Positions 55,105-64,000 of a stretch of 64,000 nt of DNA are shown here, in pieces (the stretch's first letter is position 1; every line of letters starts with the position of its first letter). The notes beneath the pieces are model-generated. The model did no database searches, was not told the DNA's origin, and was given only the letters and a program-made list of their open reading frames with translations. Source of the stretch: Planctomycetota bacterium (GTDB taxonomy: Bacteria; Planctomycetota; UBA1135; UBA2386); assembly GCA_947444055.1 (NCBI GenBank), contig CANEYR010000008.1, positions 39,372-103,371 on the forward strand, given 5' to 3'. The translations under genes were made by a program, and so were the position numbers.

Positions 55105-56601
55105 TCAGCCGGCCTGGTGCTTGCTGTGACTGCGGCTGTAACCAAAGTAGATGAGCAGGCCAAAGGCCATCCAGCCGACCGCCACCAACTGCGTGTGGCC
55201 ATCGATCGCGACCAGCATCAGGCCACAGACGAGAATGCCGAGCAACGGCACCAGCGGCACCAGCGGGGTGCGGAACGGTCGCCGCGTCTCGGGGTTGGTC
55301 TTGCGCATGATCCAGATGCCAGCCGACACCAAGACGAACGCGAGCAACGTACCAAACGAAGTCAGGTCGCCTGCAACCTTGCCAGGCACGAAGGCGGCGA
55401 ACAGGCCAACCAACACGAACAGCAACATGTTCGACTTGTGCGGCGTGCGGAAGCGCGGGTGCAGGTCGCTGAAGATCTTCGGCAACAGCCCATCGTTCGC
55501 CATCGAATAGAACACCCGGCTTTGGCCGAGCAGCATCACCAGGATCACCGAGGAGAAGCCGGCGAGGATGGCCACGGTGACGGCGGTGGCGAGCCAGCCA
55601 TAACCCGGCATGTGGTTTTGGATGGCGTAGGCAACCGAGGCTTCCTTGCCCGTGGTCACGAACGTCTGCCAGTTGGTGACACCCGTCAGCACGTGGCCAA
55701 ACAGGATGTAGAGCACGGTGCAGATGGCGAGCGACCCGAGGATGCCGATCGGCATGTCGCGTTCGGGCTTCTTCGCTTCTTGCGCCGCGGTCGACACGGC
55801 GTCGAAGCCGATGAACGCGAAGAACACGATGCTGGCGCCGCGCAGCACGCCGCCCCAGCCCCACTCAAGGAACCCGCGCGTTCCCTCTGGCAGCGCCTCG
55901 CCGAGCGCCTTGGCCTTGATCTGCGCCGTCGTCAGCGCGTCTGCTGGGATGAAGTACGGCGTGTGGTTCGCGGGGTTCACGTACTGCCAACCCACCGCGA
56001 TGAAGATCAGCACGATGCCGACCTTGACGAACACGATGATCGAATTGACGAAGGCGGATTCCTTCGTGCCCTTGATCAGGATCGCGGTCAGCAACGCCAG
56101 GATGAACACGGCGGGCACGTTGCACAGTCCTGTCACGCCACCTGGCCCCACGTCATCCCACGGCGAATGGCACCACTGGTACGGGATCGAACCGTCGAGC
56201 AGTTTGTTGAGGTACTCACTCCACGCAATGGAAACGGTTGCCGCCCCGAGTGCGTATTCGAGCACCAGCGCCCACCCGATCACCCACGCGACCAGTTCGC
56301 CCATCGTCACGTAGGCGTAGGCATAGGCGCTGCCGGAGATCGGGATCATCGCTGCGAACTCGGCATAGCAGAGTCCCGCGAACAAGCAGCCGATCGCCGC
56401 GACAACGAACGACATGATCACGGCGGGGCCAGCGACGGTGCCGGCCGCATCCGCGGTGCGCACAAACAGCCCAGCCCCAATGATGGCACCGATGCCGAGC
56501 GCAATCAGGCTGCCCGGCCCGAGGGTGCGCTTCAGCCCCGATTCCTTGTCCCCCACCTGCTTCATCAAGGCGGCGAGTGACTTCTTGCGGAACAGACTCA
56601 T
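55105..56601 (-). CDS. APC-family amino acid permease
   Basis: A 498-residue membrane transporter with 12 or more hydrophobic segments. The opening GPGSLIALGIGAIIGAGLFVRTADAAG is the APC signature. FAFIGFDAVSTAAQEAKKPERDMPIGI is the conserved loop of the cationic amino acid transporter branch. Length and ends fit. AAGGAAACCC before ATG 56601 is a strong ribosome binding site. It is likely an amino acid/proton symporter; the substrate cannot be resolved. Confidence 0.92.
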   Translation of the reverse strand: MSLFRKKSLAALMKQVGDKESGLKRTLGPGSLIALGIGAIIGAGLFVRTADAAGTVAGPAVIMSFVVAAIGCLFAGLCYAEFAAMIPISGSAYAYAYVTMGELVAWVIGWALVLEYALGAATVSIAWSEYLNKLLDGSIPYQWCHSPWDDVGPGGVTGLCNVPAVFILALLTAILIKGTKESAFVNSIIVFVKVGIVLIFIAVGWQYVNPANHTPYFIPADALTTAQIKAKALGEALPEGTRGFLEWGWGGVLRGASIVFFAFIGFDAVSTAAQEAKKPERDMPIGILGSLAICTVLYILFGHVLTGVTNWQTFVTTGKEASVAYAIQNHMPGYGWLATAVTVAILAGFSSVILVMLLGQSRVFYSMANDGLLPKIFSDLHPRFRTPHKSNMLLFVLVGLFAAFVPGKVAGDLTSFGTLLAFVLVSAGIWIMRKTNPETRRPFRTPLVPLVPLLGILVCGLMLVAIDGHTQLVAVGWMAFGLLIYFGYSRSHSKHQAG

Positions 56602-56658
56602 GGGTTTCCTTGCGAGTGGCGCCGAGAAGTTGGCGCTGCACGAGTTGGGTAGAGAGGA

Positions 56659-57519
56659 TTAGGAAGGGCGACGGGCACTGCGCAGCAGGCTGACAGCGGT
56701 GTAGGTGATCACGGCCGCGATCAACCACTTGACCCAGTAGAGATCCATGCTCGTGACCAGGTAGGCGGCGATGAACACCGCGGGCAGCCCCGCGAGCGTC
56801 AGGCCGAGCGCGGCGCGCGCGTCGTAGCTGCCGGCGCGAAGGAAGGGCACGCTCGCGAGCGGCATCAGGAAGGCGCACGAACTCATCATGATCGGGAACC
56901 CGGTGCCCGGGTTCATGCCGAGCATCGACACCAGCACGAGGCACGGCCCATAGAGCCCAACGCCGATCGTCATCAAGGCACCCAGCACGAAGTTGCCGAG
57001 TGCCCCCGCCAGCAGCAGGCTGCCGGTCAGGCCGTTGGTGCCGACGTTCTCGATGTCGAACTGCCGGTAGACGAGCACGGCACACAGGATCAACAACGCA
57101 CTGCCCAGCCCGATCTGGATCTGTCGCCGCGGCAGCCGCGCGACGATCGGCGCGCCGAGCAACGCGCCAGCGACGGCCGCGATGATCATGGTGATCAGCG
57201 TCGTCACATCGACGTCGATCTTGTCGGTGTAGATGTAGGCCTGCACCACGGTCGGCAGCGTGTGCCCGACGTTGAGCGTTCCGGGAATGTGCTCGTCGGC
57301 GATCGTTCGCCGGGCCCGATAGAACGACGTCGTCGTCGCGAACGAACCGATGCCCAGCGTGTCGAAGAAGTCGGTGATGAAGCCGACGATCAGTTGGTAC
57401 GGCGTCGGCGCGATGCTGCCAGTGCGCTTGCTCTGCAGCAGACAGCGCAGCCAAAACGCGGCAAAGCCAATCGCGACGACAGCGAGCACGAGCAGCAGCA
57501 CCGTTCTGGGGTCGAGCAT
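56659..57519 (-). CDS. TauE/SafE family (TSUP) membrane protein
   Basis: A 286-residue membrane protein with about eight helices. Family marks are the repeated TSUP-type helices: GFITDFFDTLGIGSFATTTSFYR (the duplicated GxxxDxxGxGGG-like motif) and GLYGPCLVLVSMLGMNPG. TSUP proteins export sulfite, sulfoacetate or other anions. ATG 57519 is preferred because it immediately precedes the first helix; ATG 57585 would add 22 residues. Confidence 0.84.
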   Translation of the reverse strand: MLDPRTVLLLVLAVVAIGFAAFWLRCLLQSKRTGSIAPTPYQLIVGFITDFFDTLGIGSFATTTSFYRARRTIADEHIPGTLNVGHTLPTVVQAYIYTDKIDVDVTTLITMIIAAVAGALLGAPIVARLPRRQIQIGLGSALLILCAVLVYRQFDIENVGTNGLTGSLLLAGALGNFVLGALMTIGVGLYGPCLVLVSMLGMNPGTGFPIMMSSCAFLMPLASVPFLRAGSYDARAALGLTLAGLPAVFIAAYLVTSMDLYWVKWLIAAVITYTAVSLLRSARRPS

Positions 57520-57666
57520 GGGGCGGTGGTGTCCACGCGGTGCGACCGCGCCTTTGGGTGAGGGCGGTGAGGCTAGCGAGGTCATCAGTGACTGCAACCT
57601 TCGACTCGAAACTGCACCGCGCCCGGCAGTCGTCGGGACGATGGTGAAGTCCGACGTACCGGAGCC

Positions 57667-57674
57667 GCTAGGAT
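57667..57674 (+). promoter_or_regulatory. Candidate -10 box (GCTAGGAT), 7 bases before the methyltransferase
   Basis: GCTAGGAT ends 7 bases before ATG 57682. No Shine-Dalgarno sequence fits in the spacer. No convincing -35 was found. Confidence 0.45.
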
Positions 57675-57681
57675 CGATGCC

Positions 57682-58458
57682 ATGCCTAACGACCGATCCG
57701 CCGCCGAGTGGGCGCATGAGCTCGCCACGAATTGGGAAGCCCGCGCCGCCCTAGCTTCGCGCGACTTGTTCGTCGCGTCGCATCCGGGCTGGAACGATCC
57801 GACTGCCTGGGAGCAGCATGCCGCCACCGAGGTCGAACTGTTCCTCGCCGGCCTCGACCTTGCTTGGCTGCGCACGGTGCATGTGCTCGAACTCGGCTGC
57901 GGCTCCGGCCGCCTGGCGCGCCGCTTGCGCAGCGCAGCGCACAGCTACACGGGGTTCGACATCGCCATGGGCATGGTGCAGGCAGCCCAGCAGCGCTGCG
58001 CCAACATCGACGGCATGCGCTTCTTCCACGGCGACGGACTCTCGGTGCCGGCGGCAGCACAGGATCGGCAGTACGGCCTCGTCCTGGCGGTCGCCGTCTT
58101 CATTCACTGCCCGCGCGCCGTGATCGCAACCAACATCGAGAACGCCTATCGCCAAGTCCAGCCTGGCGGGCAGCTGCGGCTGTCGGTGCTGGCTTTCCAC
58201 GATGACAAAGAAGGCATCGTCGGGCCGCAGGCGGCCGTGGCCGAAGCGACGCATTCGATGCAGGACGATATGCAGCAGGTCATCGCCAGCCTGACGCCCG
58301 AAGAGCGCCGGCTCGCGTTCGACACGTACTACATGGGCGAACGCTTCCGCTACGCGGAGATGAAGCCGTTCCTGCATGGCCTGACCGGCGGCGAGGTGGC
58401 GCTGTATCGCGGCGATCCAGGCTGCATCTACGCCGCCGTGACGCGCCCGCCCGCTTGA
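57682..58458 (+). CDS. Class I SAM-dependent methyltransferase
   Basis: A 258-residue Rossmann methyltransferase with motif I HVLELGCGSGRLA, motif II GFDIAMGMVQ, and post-motif RQYGLVLAVAVFIHCPRAV. The substrate is not recognisable. A glycine-rich motif I with the acidic end (D of motif II) is intact, so activity is expected. It is transcribed away from the TauE/SafE gene. Confidence 0.85.
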   Translation: MPNDRSAAEWAHELATNWEARAALASRDLFVASHPGWNDPTAWEQHAATEVELFLAGLDLAWLRTVHVLELGCGSGRLARRLRSAAHSYTGFDIAMGMVQAAQQRCANIDGMRFFHGDGLSVPAAAQDRQYGLVLAVAVFIHCPRAVIATNIENAYRQVQPGGQLRLSVLAFHDDKEGIVGPQAAVAEATHSMQDDMQQVIASLTPEERRLAFDTYYMGERFRYAEMKPFLHGLTGGEVALYRGDPGCIYAAVTRPPA

Positions 58459-58647
58459 AGGGGCGACGCTCGCATGCGCGCGTCGCGCATATCGAGCCGT
58501 TCACCGCGTGAAGGCCTGTGAGAAGCGTCGCCATTCCGCCGCGGACACCGCTGTCTCCCACGAAGCGATCGTGCGCAACATCCTGTCACGCCCGACAACA
58601 CGCGGGATTGGACAGGCACCCGGATCGCCACTGCCCCCCCAAGGACC

Positions 58648-59520
58648 ATGCTCGAACGATTCGCGCTCGCCGCCTCGCTAACCGCGCTACCCACGCTCGC
58701 CCAAACTGGCCTGACCTGGATCCCCAATCCGGCGACGGGCAACCAGTACGCCCTGACGACGCTCATGACGTGGGACACCGCCCACGCCTACGCCCAGACT
58801 CTCGACGCCGACCTGTGTGTCGTCGACGACGCCGCGGAGAACGCCTGGGTCGCCCAGAACTTCCTGACGTTCCCCTTCTTCGGCGTCTATCTCGGCGGCA
58901 CGGATGCCCAGGTCGAGGGCCTGTGGCTCAACCCCTATGGCTTCCCGCTCGGCTACACCAACTGGGCGCCGAACCAGCCGGACAACAGCAACGGCGGACA
59001 ACATCGGCTGATGATGTGGCAGGGCAATCCACAGCTTGGCGTCCCGTTCGCGACCTGGGACGACCAGGCTGGCACGGCGCCGTCGTTCGCGGTGCTCGAA
59101 CGGCCGATGCCGCAGTGGGTCGCCTACGGCAGCGGCTGCAGCGGCAGCAACGGCGTCCCGCAACTCGCGGCGGCGGTGAACTCCCCCGCACCGCAACCTG
59201 GGGCGCAAGTGCAGATGGCGCTGTCGAACCTGCCGACGACTGGTGGGTTCGGTATCGGAGTGCTGTCGCTGTCGTCCGCGAACGTGCCACTGGGCCCGAT
59301 CGGGTTACCGGGATGCCTTGCTCTCGTGGATTTGCAGGGGGCACTGACCGTGACGCTTCCGTTCGCCGGTGCCGCGACGACGTGGTTGCAGCCATTGCCC
59401 AACCTCACATTGATCCGCGGACTGCATCTGCACGCGCAGGTGCTGGTGCTCGACCCGAACGCCGGCAATTCGTTCGGGGGGGTGACCTCCGCCGGCCTCG
59501 AGATCAGGGTCGGCTACTGA
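58648..59520 (+). CDS. Secreted C-type lectin-domain protein
   Basis: A 290-residue exported protein (Sec signal ending PTLAQ). Residues ~20-150 match a C-type lectin fold: QYALTTLMTWDTAHAYAQTLDADLCVVDDAAENAWVAQNF, GVYLGGTDAQVEGLW, GYTNWAPNQPDNSNGG (the WND/QPDN carbohydrate and calcium loop). The remaining ~135 residues form a terminal module related to those of the neighbouring secreted proteins (YGSGCSGSNGVPQLAA). AAGGA three bases before the ATG is a ribosome site. Function: probably surface carbohydrate binding. Confidence 0.85.
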   Translation: MLERFALAASLTALPTLAQTGLTWIPNPATGNQYALTTLMTWDTAHAYAQTLDADLCVVDDAAENAWVAQNFLTFPFFGVYLGGTDAQVEGLWLNPYGFPLGYTNWAPNQPDNSNGGQHRLMMWQGNPQLGVPFATWDDQAGTAPSFAVLERPMPQWVAYGSGCSGSNGVPQLAAAVNSPAPQPGAQVQMALSNLPTTGGFGIGVLSLSSANVPLGPIGLPGCLALVDLQGALTVTLPFAGAATTWLQPLPNLTLIRGLHLHAQVLVLDPNAGNSFGGVTSAGLEIRVGY

Positions 59521-59596
59521 TCCCGCAAACCAACCCATCCCCGGCGAACGCAGGGTTTGGCTTGGTCGCAGCTGCATCGGCAAATCAAACCCACGC

Positions 59597-61723
59597 ATGA
59601 ACATGAAGCAACTCTTCGCCTGGCTCCCGAACCCCGCGGGATACATTTCTCGAGTCGCGGCGCTACTACTCGCGATGGCCTGCCTGCGCAGCCAGAGCTA
59701 CTACGTAAACGGTAGCACCGGCGTCGATGCCCCAAGCCATGGCACGACGGCCGCCTCACCCTGGAAGACCATCACCTACGGCATCGCCCACATGCCAGCG
59801 CAGACGCCGACGACGACTGCGACCCTCTACATCGAAGGCAACCAGGTCTACTCGCCCAGTACAAACGGTGAGACTTTCCCACTGACACCCGCCTATAACG
59901 TCAGCCTGGAGGGCACTTTCGTCGGTCATGGCGTGTGGCCGGTATTGCAGGTTCCGCCGGGCCAGACTGGGGTTCTGTTTCCCGCCAACCAGACCTTCAA
60001 CCGCAACGCAGTGACCTTCCGCTACTTGGACTTCCGAGGCGGTGCTATCGCGATGCTCATGGGTGCAAATGCGGGCCAACGCCACCGCCCCCGGGTGCAG
60101 GACTGTCAGTTTCACGGGCAGACATTCGCCAGCATCCAGCTGGCGACCCATGGCGCCACCGTCGACGACCCGCGCTTCTTCCAGGTGCTGTTCGACGGAG
60201 CGCCGACGGGAGTCCTCCTGGACATCACCCAACCGGGCTGCAGCCTCGCGCCGGATATCGAGGAGTGCACGTTCCTCGGCGGTACCGGCGTCCAGTTCCA
60301 GATCGCACTTTCTGCCGCCGTCGGTGCCGGGATCAACCTCGGAACGATCCGGTCGTGCCATTTCCAGTCTTGTTTGTCCGGAGCGTCCTTAGTTCGCTAT
60401 CTGATGACGCCCAGTGTCACGTTCCACGCCGAGCGATGCCGGTTCGCTTCCTGCGACACCGGCATTGCACTCTCGCCAGGCATCATGTTTGGAACCTCGC
60501 AGGACACCTACAACATCGAATCCAGCAGCTTTTATGATTGTGTGCAGGCAGTGCGGCTGCAGACATCGAACATGGGCGGCAACGGGACAACGACCGTCAA
60601 TTTGAATGAATGCATGATGTCCGGCAACCAGATCGGGATCTACCAACGTGGGGCGTACGGAACCGTCTTGATGAACGTGTCCGGAACGACCTTCCGTCAG
60701 TGTGGCACAGCCGCAGACCTGGATATGGGAGGCGACAACGGGTCGATGCGAGCGGACTTCTCGGCCTGCGTCGTTAGGCAGTGCGGCAGCGGCATTCGCG
60801 CCAACATGAACACAGGCAACGGTTCCCGTCTCATGGTTCGCAGCTCCATGCTGGTGGCGTGCAGTGGAACTGCCGTGACATTCAGCGGCGCCGGCGCTGG
60901 CCCGATGGTCCTCAGCCCGGACTATGCGGAGATCGAATCCTCGACCATCGCCGACAACCACATCGGGATCGCCGTGGGATCGGCGTACTACTGCAGTCTC
61001 ACTTCGTGCCTCCTTGCGGGGAACGCCACGGAATTGGCAATCGCACCAACCACGCCGACCTACGCGAACTGGTGTTGCCTGCAGTCAGCCGTCTTGCTTG
61101 GCATTGGCAACTTGCAGATTGCGAATCCGATGCTGAGTCCGACCACGTACAAGCTCGGCCCAGGGTCACCATGCATCGATGCCGGGTGGCCGGGAACGAC
61201 CCTTGCCGAAGACTACGAAGGCGATCCCCGGGCGAGTGCAGGCACCTTGGGCGGCACTCCCATCGCCGACATTGGGGCTGACGAGTACCAATTGCACGGT
61301 TCAGCGCACCCCTATGGCACGGCAGGCTTCGGTCCGTTCAATGTGTTCCCGACGATCGCCGCGGCAAGCAGCAGCGCCGCGATCGGTGGCATTATCGATG
61401 TCCAACTCAGCGGCGCCATCATGCCGGTGTTCGGCGTGCCAGCCGCGTACGCGCTGCTGACCATGGGTTGGAGTGACGACTGCGGCCTGCTTCCGGTAGA
61501 CCTCGCCGTGCTCGGAATGCCCGGCACGAACCTGTTGACGAACGTTGCGGCGACCTTCCCGCTCCAGGCCGTCGCGCCCCAGGGTACAGCGAGCTACGCC
61601 CACGCCATTCCGTATCTACCCCCACTTGTCGGCCTGACGCTGACTTATCAGTGGTTCGCGCTGCTGCCCAACCCCTACGGAATCGTCGGGAGCGACGGAT
61701 TGCGGGTGACGCTCGGCTCTTGA
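59597..61723 (+). CDS. Secreted right-handed beta-helix repeat protein
   Basis: A 708-residue exported protein: signal VAALLLAMACLRSQ, then a DUF1565-like start (YYVNGSTGVDAPSHGTTAASPWKTITYGI). A long right-handed parallel beta-helix (pectate-lyase-like) spans about residues 60-540, with short repeats such as FRQCGTAADL, CVVRQCGSGI and CLLAGNATEL. The final ~130 residues (FPTIAAASSSAAIGGIIDV) resemble the terminal modules of the other secreted proteins. No lyase catalytic residues can be assigned. The wobble-position GC content looks lower than in neighbours. It may act in polysaccharide binding or degradation. Confidence 0.8.
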   Translation: MNMKQLFAWLPNPAGYISRVAALLLAMACLRSQSYYVNGSTGVDAPSHGTTAASPWKTITYGIAHMPAQTPTTTATLYIEGNQVYSPSTNGETFPLTPAYNVSLEGTFVGHGVWPVLQVPPGQTGVLFPANQTFNRNAVTFRYLDFRGGAIAMLMGANAGQRHRPRVQDCQFHGQTFASIQLATHGATVDDPRFFQVLFDGAPTGVLLDITQPGCSLAPDIEECTFLGGTGVQFQIALSAAVGAGINLGTIRSCHFQSCLSGASLVRYLMTPSVTFHAERCRFASCDTGIALSPGIMFGTSQDTYNIESSSFYDCVQAVRLQTSNMGGNGTTTVNLNECMMSGNQIGIYQRGAYGTVLMNVSGTTFRQCGTAADLDMGGDNGSMRADFSACVVRQCGSGIRANMNTGNGSRLMVRSSMLVACSGTAVTFSGAGAGPMVLSPDYAEIESSTIADNHIGIAVGSAYYCSLTSCLLAGNATELAIAPTTPTYANWCCLQSAVLLGIGNLQIANPMLSPTTYKLGPGSPCIDAGWPGTTLAEDYEGDPRASAGTLGGTPIADIGADEYQLHGSAHPYGTAGFGPFNVFPTIAAASSSAAIGGIIDVQLSGAIMPVFGVPAAYALLTMGWSDDCGLLPVDLAVLGMPGTNLLTNVAATFPLQAVAPQGTASYAHAIPYLPPLVGLTLTYQWFALLPNPYGIVGSDGLRVTLGS

Positions 61724-61833
61724 TCACTGGTCAGGACCGCGTCAGCAGAAGGAATCGGGCACGCAGCATCTCAACACGGCCGCACCCGGCATCTGGATGG
61801 AAGTGGCAGAAGGCCACGCCCCAGCGCTACCCC

Positions 61834-63234
61834 TCAGAACGTCGCGAAGCCCGGCACCCTTGGATACGGGATCGCATCGCGAATGTTCGCCAACCCGCAG
61901 ATGTAGACGAGCAATCGTTCGAACCCCAACCCGAAGCCAGCGTGCGGCACCGTGCCGTAGCGCCGCAGGTCGCGGTACCACCAATAGTGCTCCGGCACGA
62001 GCCCCATCTTCTTCATGCGCGCGTCGAGCACGTCGAGCCGTTCCTCACGTTGTGACCCACCGATGATCTCGCCGATGCCCGGCGCCAGGATGTCCATCGC
62101 CGCGACCGTGCGGCCATCCGGGTTGCTGCGCATGTAGAACGCCTTGATCGCCTCGGGGTAGTTCATCACCACGACCGGCCGCCCGACGTGCTCTTCGCAC
62201 AGATACCGCTCGTGCTCCGTCTGCAGATCCATGCCCCACTGCGGTGCATAGTCGAACTTCTTCTTGGCCTGCTGCAGGATGTCGATCGCCGCCGTGTAGT
62301 CGATGCGTTCGAACGACTGCTGCAGGAACGTCTCGAGCCGCGCGACCACGCCCTTCTGGATGCGCTCGTCGCAGAACTTCAGGTCGTCGGCGCGCTCGTT
62401 CAGCACGTACTGAAAGATGTGCTTCAGGAAGCGCTCGGCGAGGTCGGCGTCGGCGGCGAGATCGGCGAACGCGATCTCCGGCTCGATCATCCAAAACTCG
62501 GCGAGGTGGCGCGTCGTGTTGCTGTTCTCGGCGCGGAAGGTCGGCCCAAACGTGTAGACCTTCGACAGCGCCAAGCAGTAAGCCTCGACGTTGAGTTGGC
62601 CCGACACCGTGAGGAACGCTTCGCGGCCGAAGAAGTCCTTCTTGAAGTCGATCTTGCCCTTGTCGTCCTTCGGCAGGTTGTGCACGTCGAGCGTGCTGAC
62701 GCGGAACATCTGGCCGGCACCTTCCGCATCGGACGCCGTGATGATCGGCGTGTTGATCCAGAAGAAGCCTTCTTGCGTGAAGAACTGGTGGATCGCGAAC
62801 GACGCCGCGTGGCGGATGCGCGCGATTGCCCCGAAGGTGTTGGTGCGCGGCCGCAGATGCGCCATCTCACGCAAGAACTCGAGCGTGTGCTCCTTCGGTT
62901 GGATCGGGTAGGTCTCGGGGTCGTCGACGAGCCCGCAGATCTCGATCGCGTCCGCCTGAATCTCGAACGCTTGGCCCTTGCCTTGGCTCGCCACCAACGT
63001 GCCGCGCGCAATCAACGACGCGCCGGCGGTCAGCTTCAAGACGCCGTCCGTGTAGTTCGCCAGGGTGTTTGGCGCGACGACCTGAACCGTTGCCTGGCAG
63101 CTGCCATCGGTGACCTGCACGAACGAAATGCCGGCCTTGCTGTCGCGGCGCGTGCGCACCCAACCGCGGATCTCGACCTTGGAACCGACGGCGACGTGGC
63201 CGGCGAGCGCTTGCTTACAACTGACGGTTTGCAT
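61834..63234 (-). CDS. asnS: Asparaginyl-tRNA synthetase
   Basis: Class II aminoacyl-tRNA synthetase, 466 residues. It has an OB-fold anticodon-binding N-terminus ([27 protein letters not shown]), motif 2 [21 protein letters not shown], and motif 3 [12 protein letters not shown]. The phrase [15 protein letters not shown] separates AsnRS from AspRS. Length fits the bacterial enzyme. GAGG 6 bases before ATG 63234 supports this start; an upstream ATG at 63276 would add 14 residues. Its presence suggests direct charging of tRNA-Asn, not only the amidotransferase route. Confidence 0.97.
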   Translation of the reverse strand: MQTVSCKQALAGHVAVGSKVEIRGWVRTRRDSKAGISFVQVTDGSCQATVQVVAPNTLANYTDGVLKLTAGASLIARGTLVASQGKGQAFEIQADAIEICGLVDDPETYPIQPKEHTLEFLREMAHLRPRTNTFGAIARIRHAASFAIHQFFTQEGFFWINTPIITASDAEGAGQMFRVSTLDVHNLPKDDKGKIDFKKDFFGREAFLTVSGQLNVEAYCLALSKVYTFGPTFRAENSNTTRHLAEFWMIEPEIAFADLAADADLAERFLKHIFQYVLNERADDLKFCDERIQKGVVARLETFLQQSFERIDYTAAIDILQQAKKKFDYAPQWGMDLQTEHERYLCEEHVGRPVVVMNYPEAIKAFYMRSNPDGRTVAAMDILAPGIGEIIGGSQREERLDVLDARMKKMGLVPEHYWWYRDLRRYGTVPHAGFGLGFERLLVYICGLANIRDAIPYPRVPGFATF

Positions 63235-63371
63235 GACGACCTCGAAGGGCGAGCATGGTTCCGGTCGCCAGGGCACCGGTCAAGGACGGCGATGGAACGT
63301 CGCCTACTTCCGTGCGCAGGTGACATCGACCGCCCTTGCTCGATGCGGTGAGGCCCCCCACCATTGCGGGC

Positions 63372-63689
63372 GTGTCCCGAGCCCTGATCCACAACGTCTA
63401 CTTCACGCTGCACGACGGCAGCCCCGCGAACATCCGACAGCTGGTCGACGCGTGCTACGAACTACTCTTGGGCCATGCCGGGGAACGGTTCTTCGCGGCC
63501 GGTCCGCTGGCAGCAGAACTCGACCGCCCGGTGAACGTGCGCGACTTCCACGTCGGTCTGCACGTGGTGTTCGCCAGCAAGCAGGCGCACGACGACTACC
63601 AAGTGTCACAGCGCCACCAACGCTTCGTCGACGAGCACAAGGCGAGCTGGGCGGCCGTGCGCGTGTTCGACACCTTCGCGAGTCGCTGA
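63372..63689 (+). CDS. Dabb (stress-responsive A/B barrel) domain protein
   Basis: A 105-residue protein of the Dabb fold, opening SRALIHNVYFTLHDGS and containing DFHVGLHVVFASKQAHDDYQVSQRHQRFVDEH, the typical dimeric alpha+beta ferredoxin-like pattern. The start is GTG 63372, chosen because Dabb proteins begin just there; a TTG at 63336 is the alternative. Function unknown: Dabb proteins are often stress-related or act in small-molecule metabolism. It is convergent with the edge gene. Confidence 0.82.
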   Translation: MSRALIHNVYFTLHDGSPANIRQLVDACYELLLGHAGERFFAAGPLAAELDRPVNVRDFHVGLHVVFASKQAHDDYQVSQRHQRFVDEHKASWAAVRVFDTFASR

Positions 63690-63738
63690 CCGGCGGTCGG
63701 GCCAACCAACGCCGCCGTCGCGCCCATCCGGACCTCGA

Positions 63739-64000
63739 TCAAATGTCGCTGGTCAGCAGATGCCGCCAGTCGAACCACGGCAAGGCTCGATGCAGCACGG
63801 TCGCCGTCGCGGCTGGACGAACACCAAGGTCGGCGAGCGACACCACCAACGCATCGGCGGCCGGCAGGCAGAGCATGTGCGTGTGCAGAGGCCGCGCCGG
63901 CCCGACGTGCTGCCACGCCTCGTAGGTGAGCGAGAACAGCACGAGATCAGTCGTCTGCACGACACCTGCCGCCGGACAACGACGCGCCACCCGCGCCATA
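63739..64000 (-). CDS. Unidentified protein, probably cut by the right edge
   Basis: 86 codons are open from the ATG at 63999 to the stop near 63739 on the minus strand. Visible segments are LVLFSLTYEAWQHV and LCLPAADALVVSLADLGV, with no recognisable family. Since the frame touches the window end it may be the C-terminus of a longer protein. It overlaps no other gene, with a 49-base gap to the Dabb gene. Confidence 0.4.
   Translation of the reverse strand, partial: MARVARRCPAAGVVQTTDLVLFSLTYEAWQHVGPARPLHTHMLCLPAADALVVSLADLGVRPAATATVLHRALPWFDWRHLLTSDI

Overview
The window is GC-rich bacterial DNA carrying about 54 closely packed genes, with no tRNA, rRNA, CRISPR array, insertion sequence or prophage that I can see. 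Several features point to Planctomycetota. There is a translationally coupled DUF1549/DUF1553 plus DUF1501 pair, and many secreted proteins have Tat, Sec or lipoprotein signals with propeller, Kelch, lectin or beta-helix modules. There are stand-alone sugar-isomerase-like and epimerase-like secreted proteins, and a Rho factor with a long glycine-rich N-terminus. The assignment rests on family content, not on a marker-gene phylogeny.

Layout. 1-2445 (minus): ribD (cut by the left edge) coupled to miaB. 2553-12128 (plus): secreted epimerase-like protein, calcium-loop propeller protein, Kelch protein, PQQ-type sugar dehydrogenase, LON-domain protein and a YVTN/cytochrome c lipoprotein. 12174-14295 (plus): nucleotide cluster of a NadR-like P-loop protein, a purine nucleoside phosphorylase homologue with a strongly altered active site, and purN. 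14312-18653 (minus): ribose-type ABC importer operon led by an SDR dehydrogenase. 18722-26111 (plus): DUF1549/1553, DUF1501, hydroxypyruvate-isomerase-like protein, terpene-cyclase-fold protein, outer-membrane barrel. 26146-34605 (minus): seven-gene operon of ABC-2 ATPase, permease, GldG-like, DUF4340, a proline-rich membrane protein, DUF58 and BatA/VWA. 34830-36329: rho (minus). 37068-39412 (plus): clpP and a secreted protein. 39458-42483 (minus): guaB-guaA. 42580-44359: TatT-like protein (minus) and a small gene/nucleotidyltransferase pair (plus). 44390-46785 (minus): pgi-VOC-lipoprotein. 46959-49421: DegT aminotransferase (plus) and murA (minus). 49686-52356: NHL protein (minus), two lipoproteins and galT (plus). 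52360-57519 (minus): carboxypeptidase-regulatory-repeat protein, VOC protein, amino acid permease and TauE/SafE exporter. 57682-61723 (plus): methyltransferase, C-type lectin and beta-helix proteins. 61834-64000: asnS (minus), Dabb protein (plus) and an edge gene (minus).

How genes relate. Housekeeping functions (riboflavin, tRNA thiolation, GMP synthesis, peptidoglycan, asparaginyl-tRNA, proteolysis, Rho termination) are interspersed with surface and envelope functions. The importer, SDR, sugar isomerase, PQQ dehydrogenase, galT and pgi suggest carbohydrate use.

The most useful unexplained signals are four. (1) A recurring GCTAnnnT-like box lies 6-10 bases before eight start codons, suggesting leaderless mRNAs. 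(2) A weakly conserved terminal module appears to be shared by several otherwise unrelated secreted proteins. (3) The nucleoside phosphorylase homologue lacks most catalytic residues. (4) The 738-base rho-clpP gap can form nested stems.
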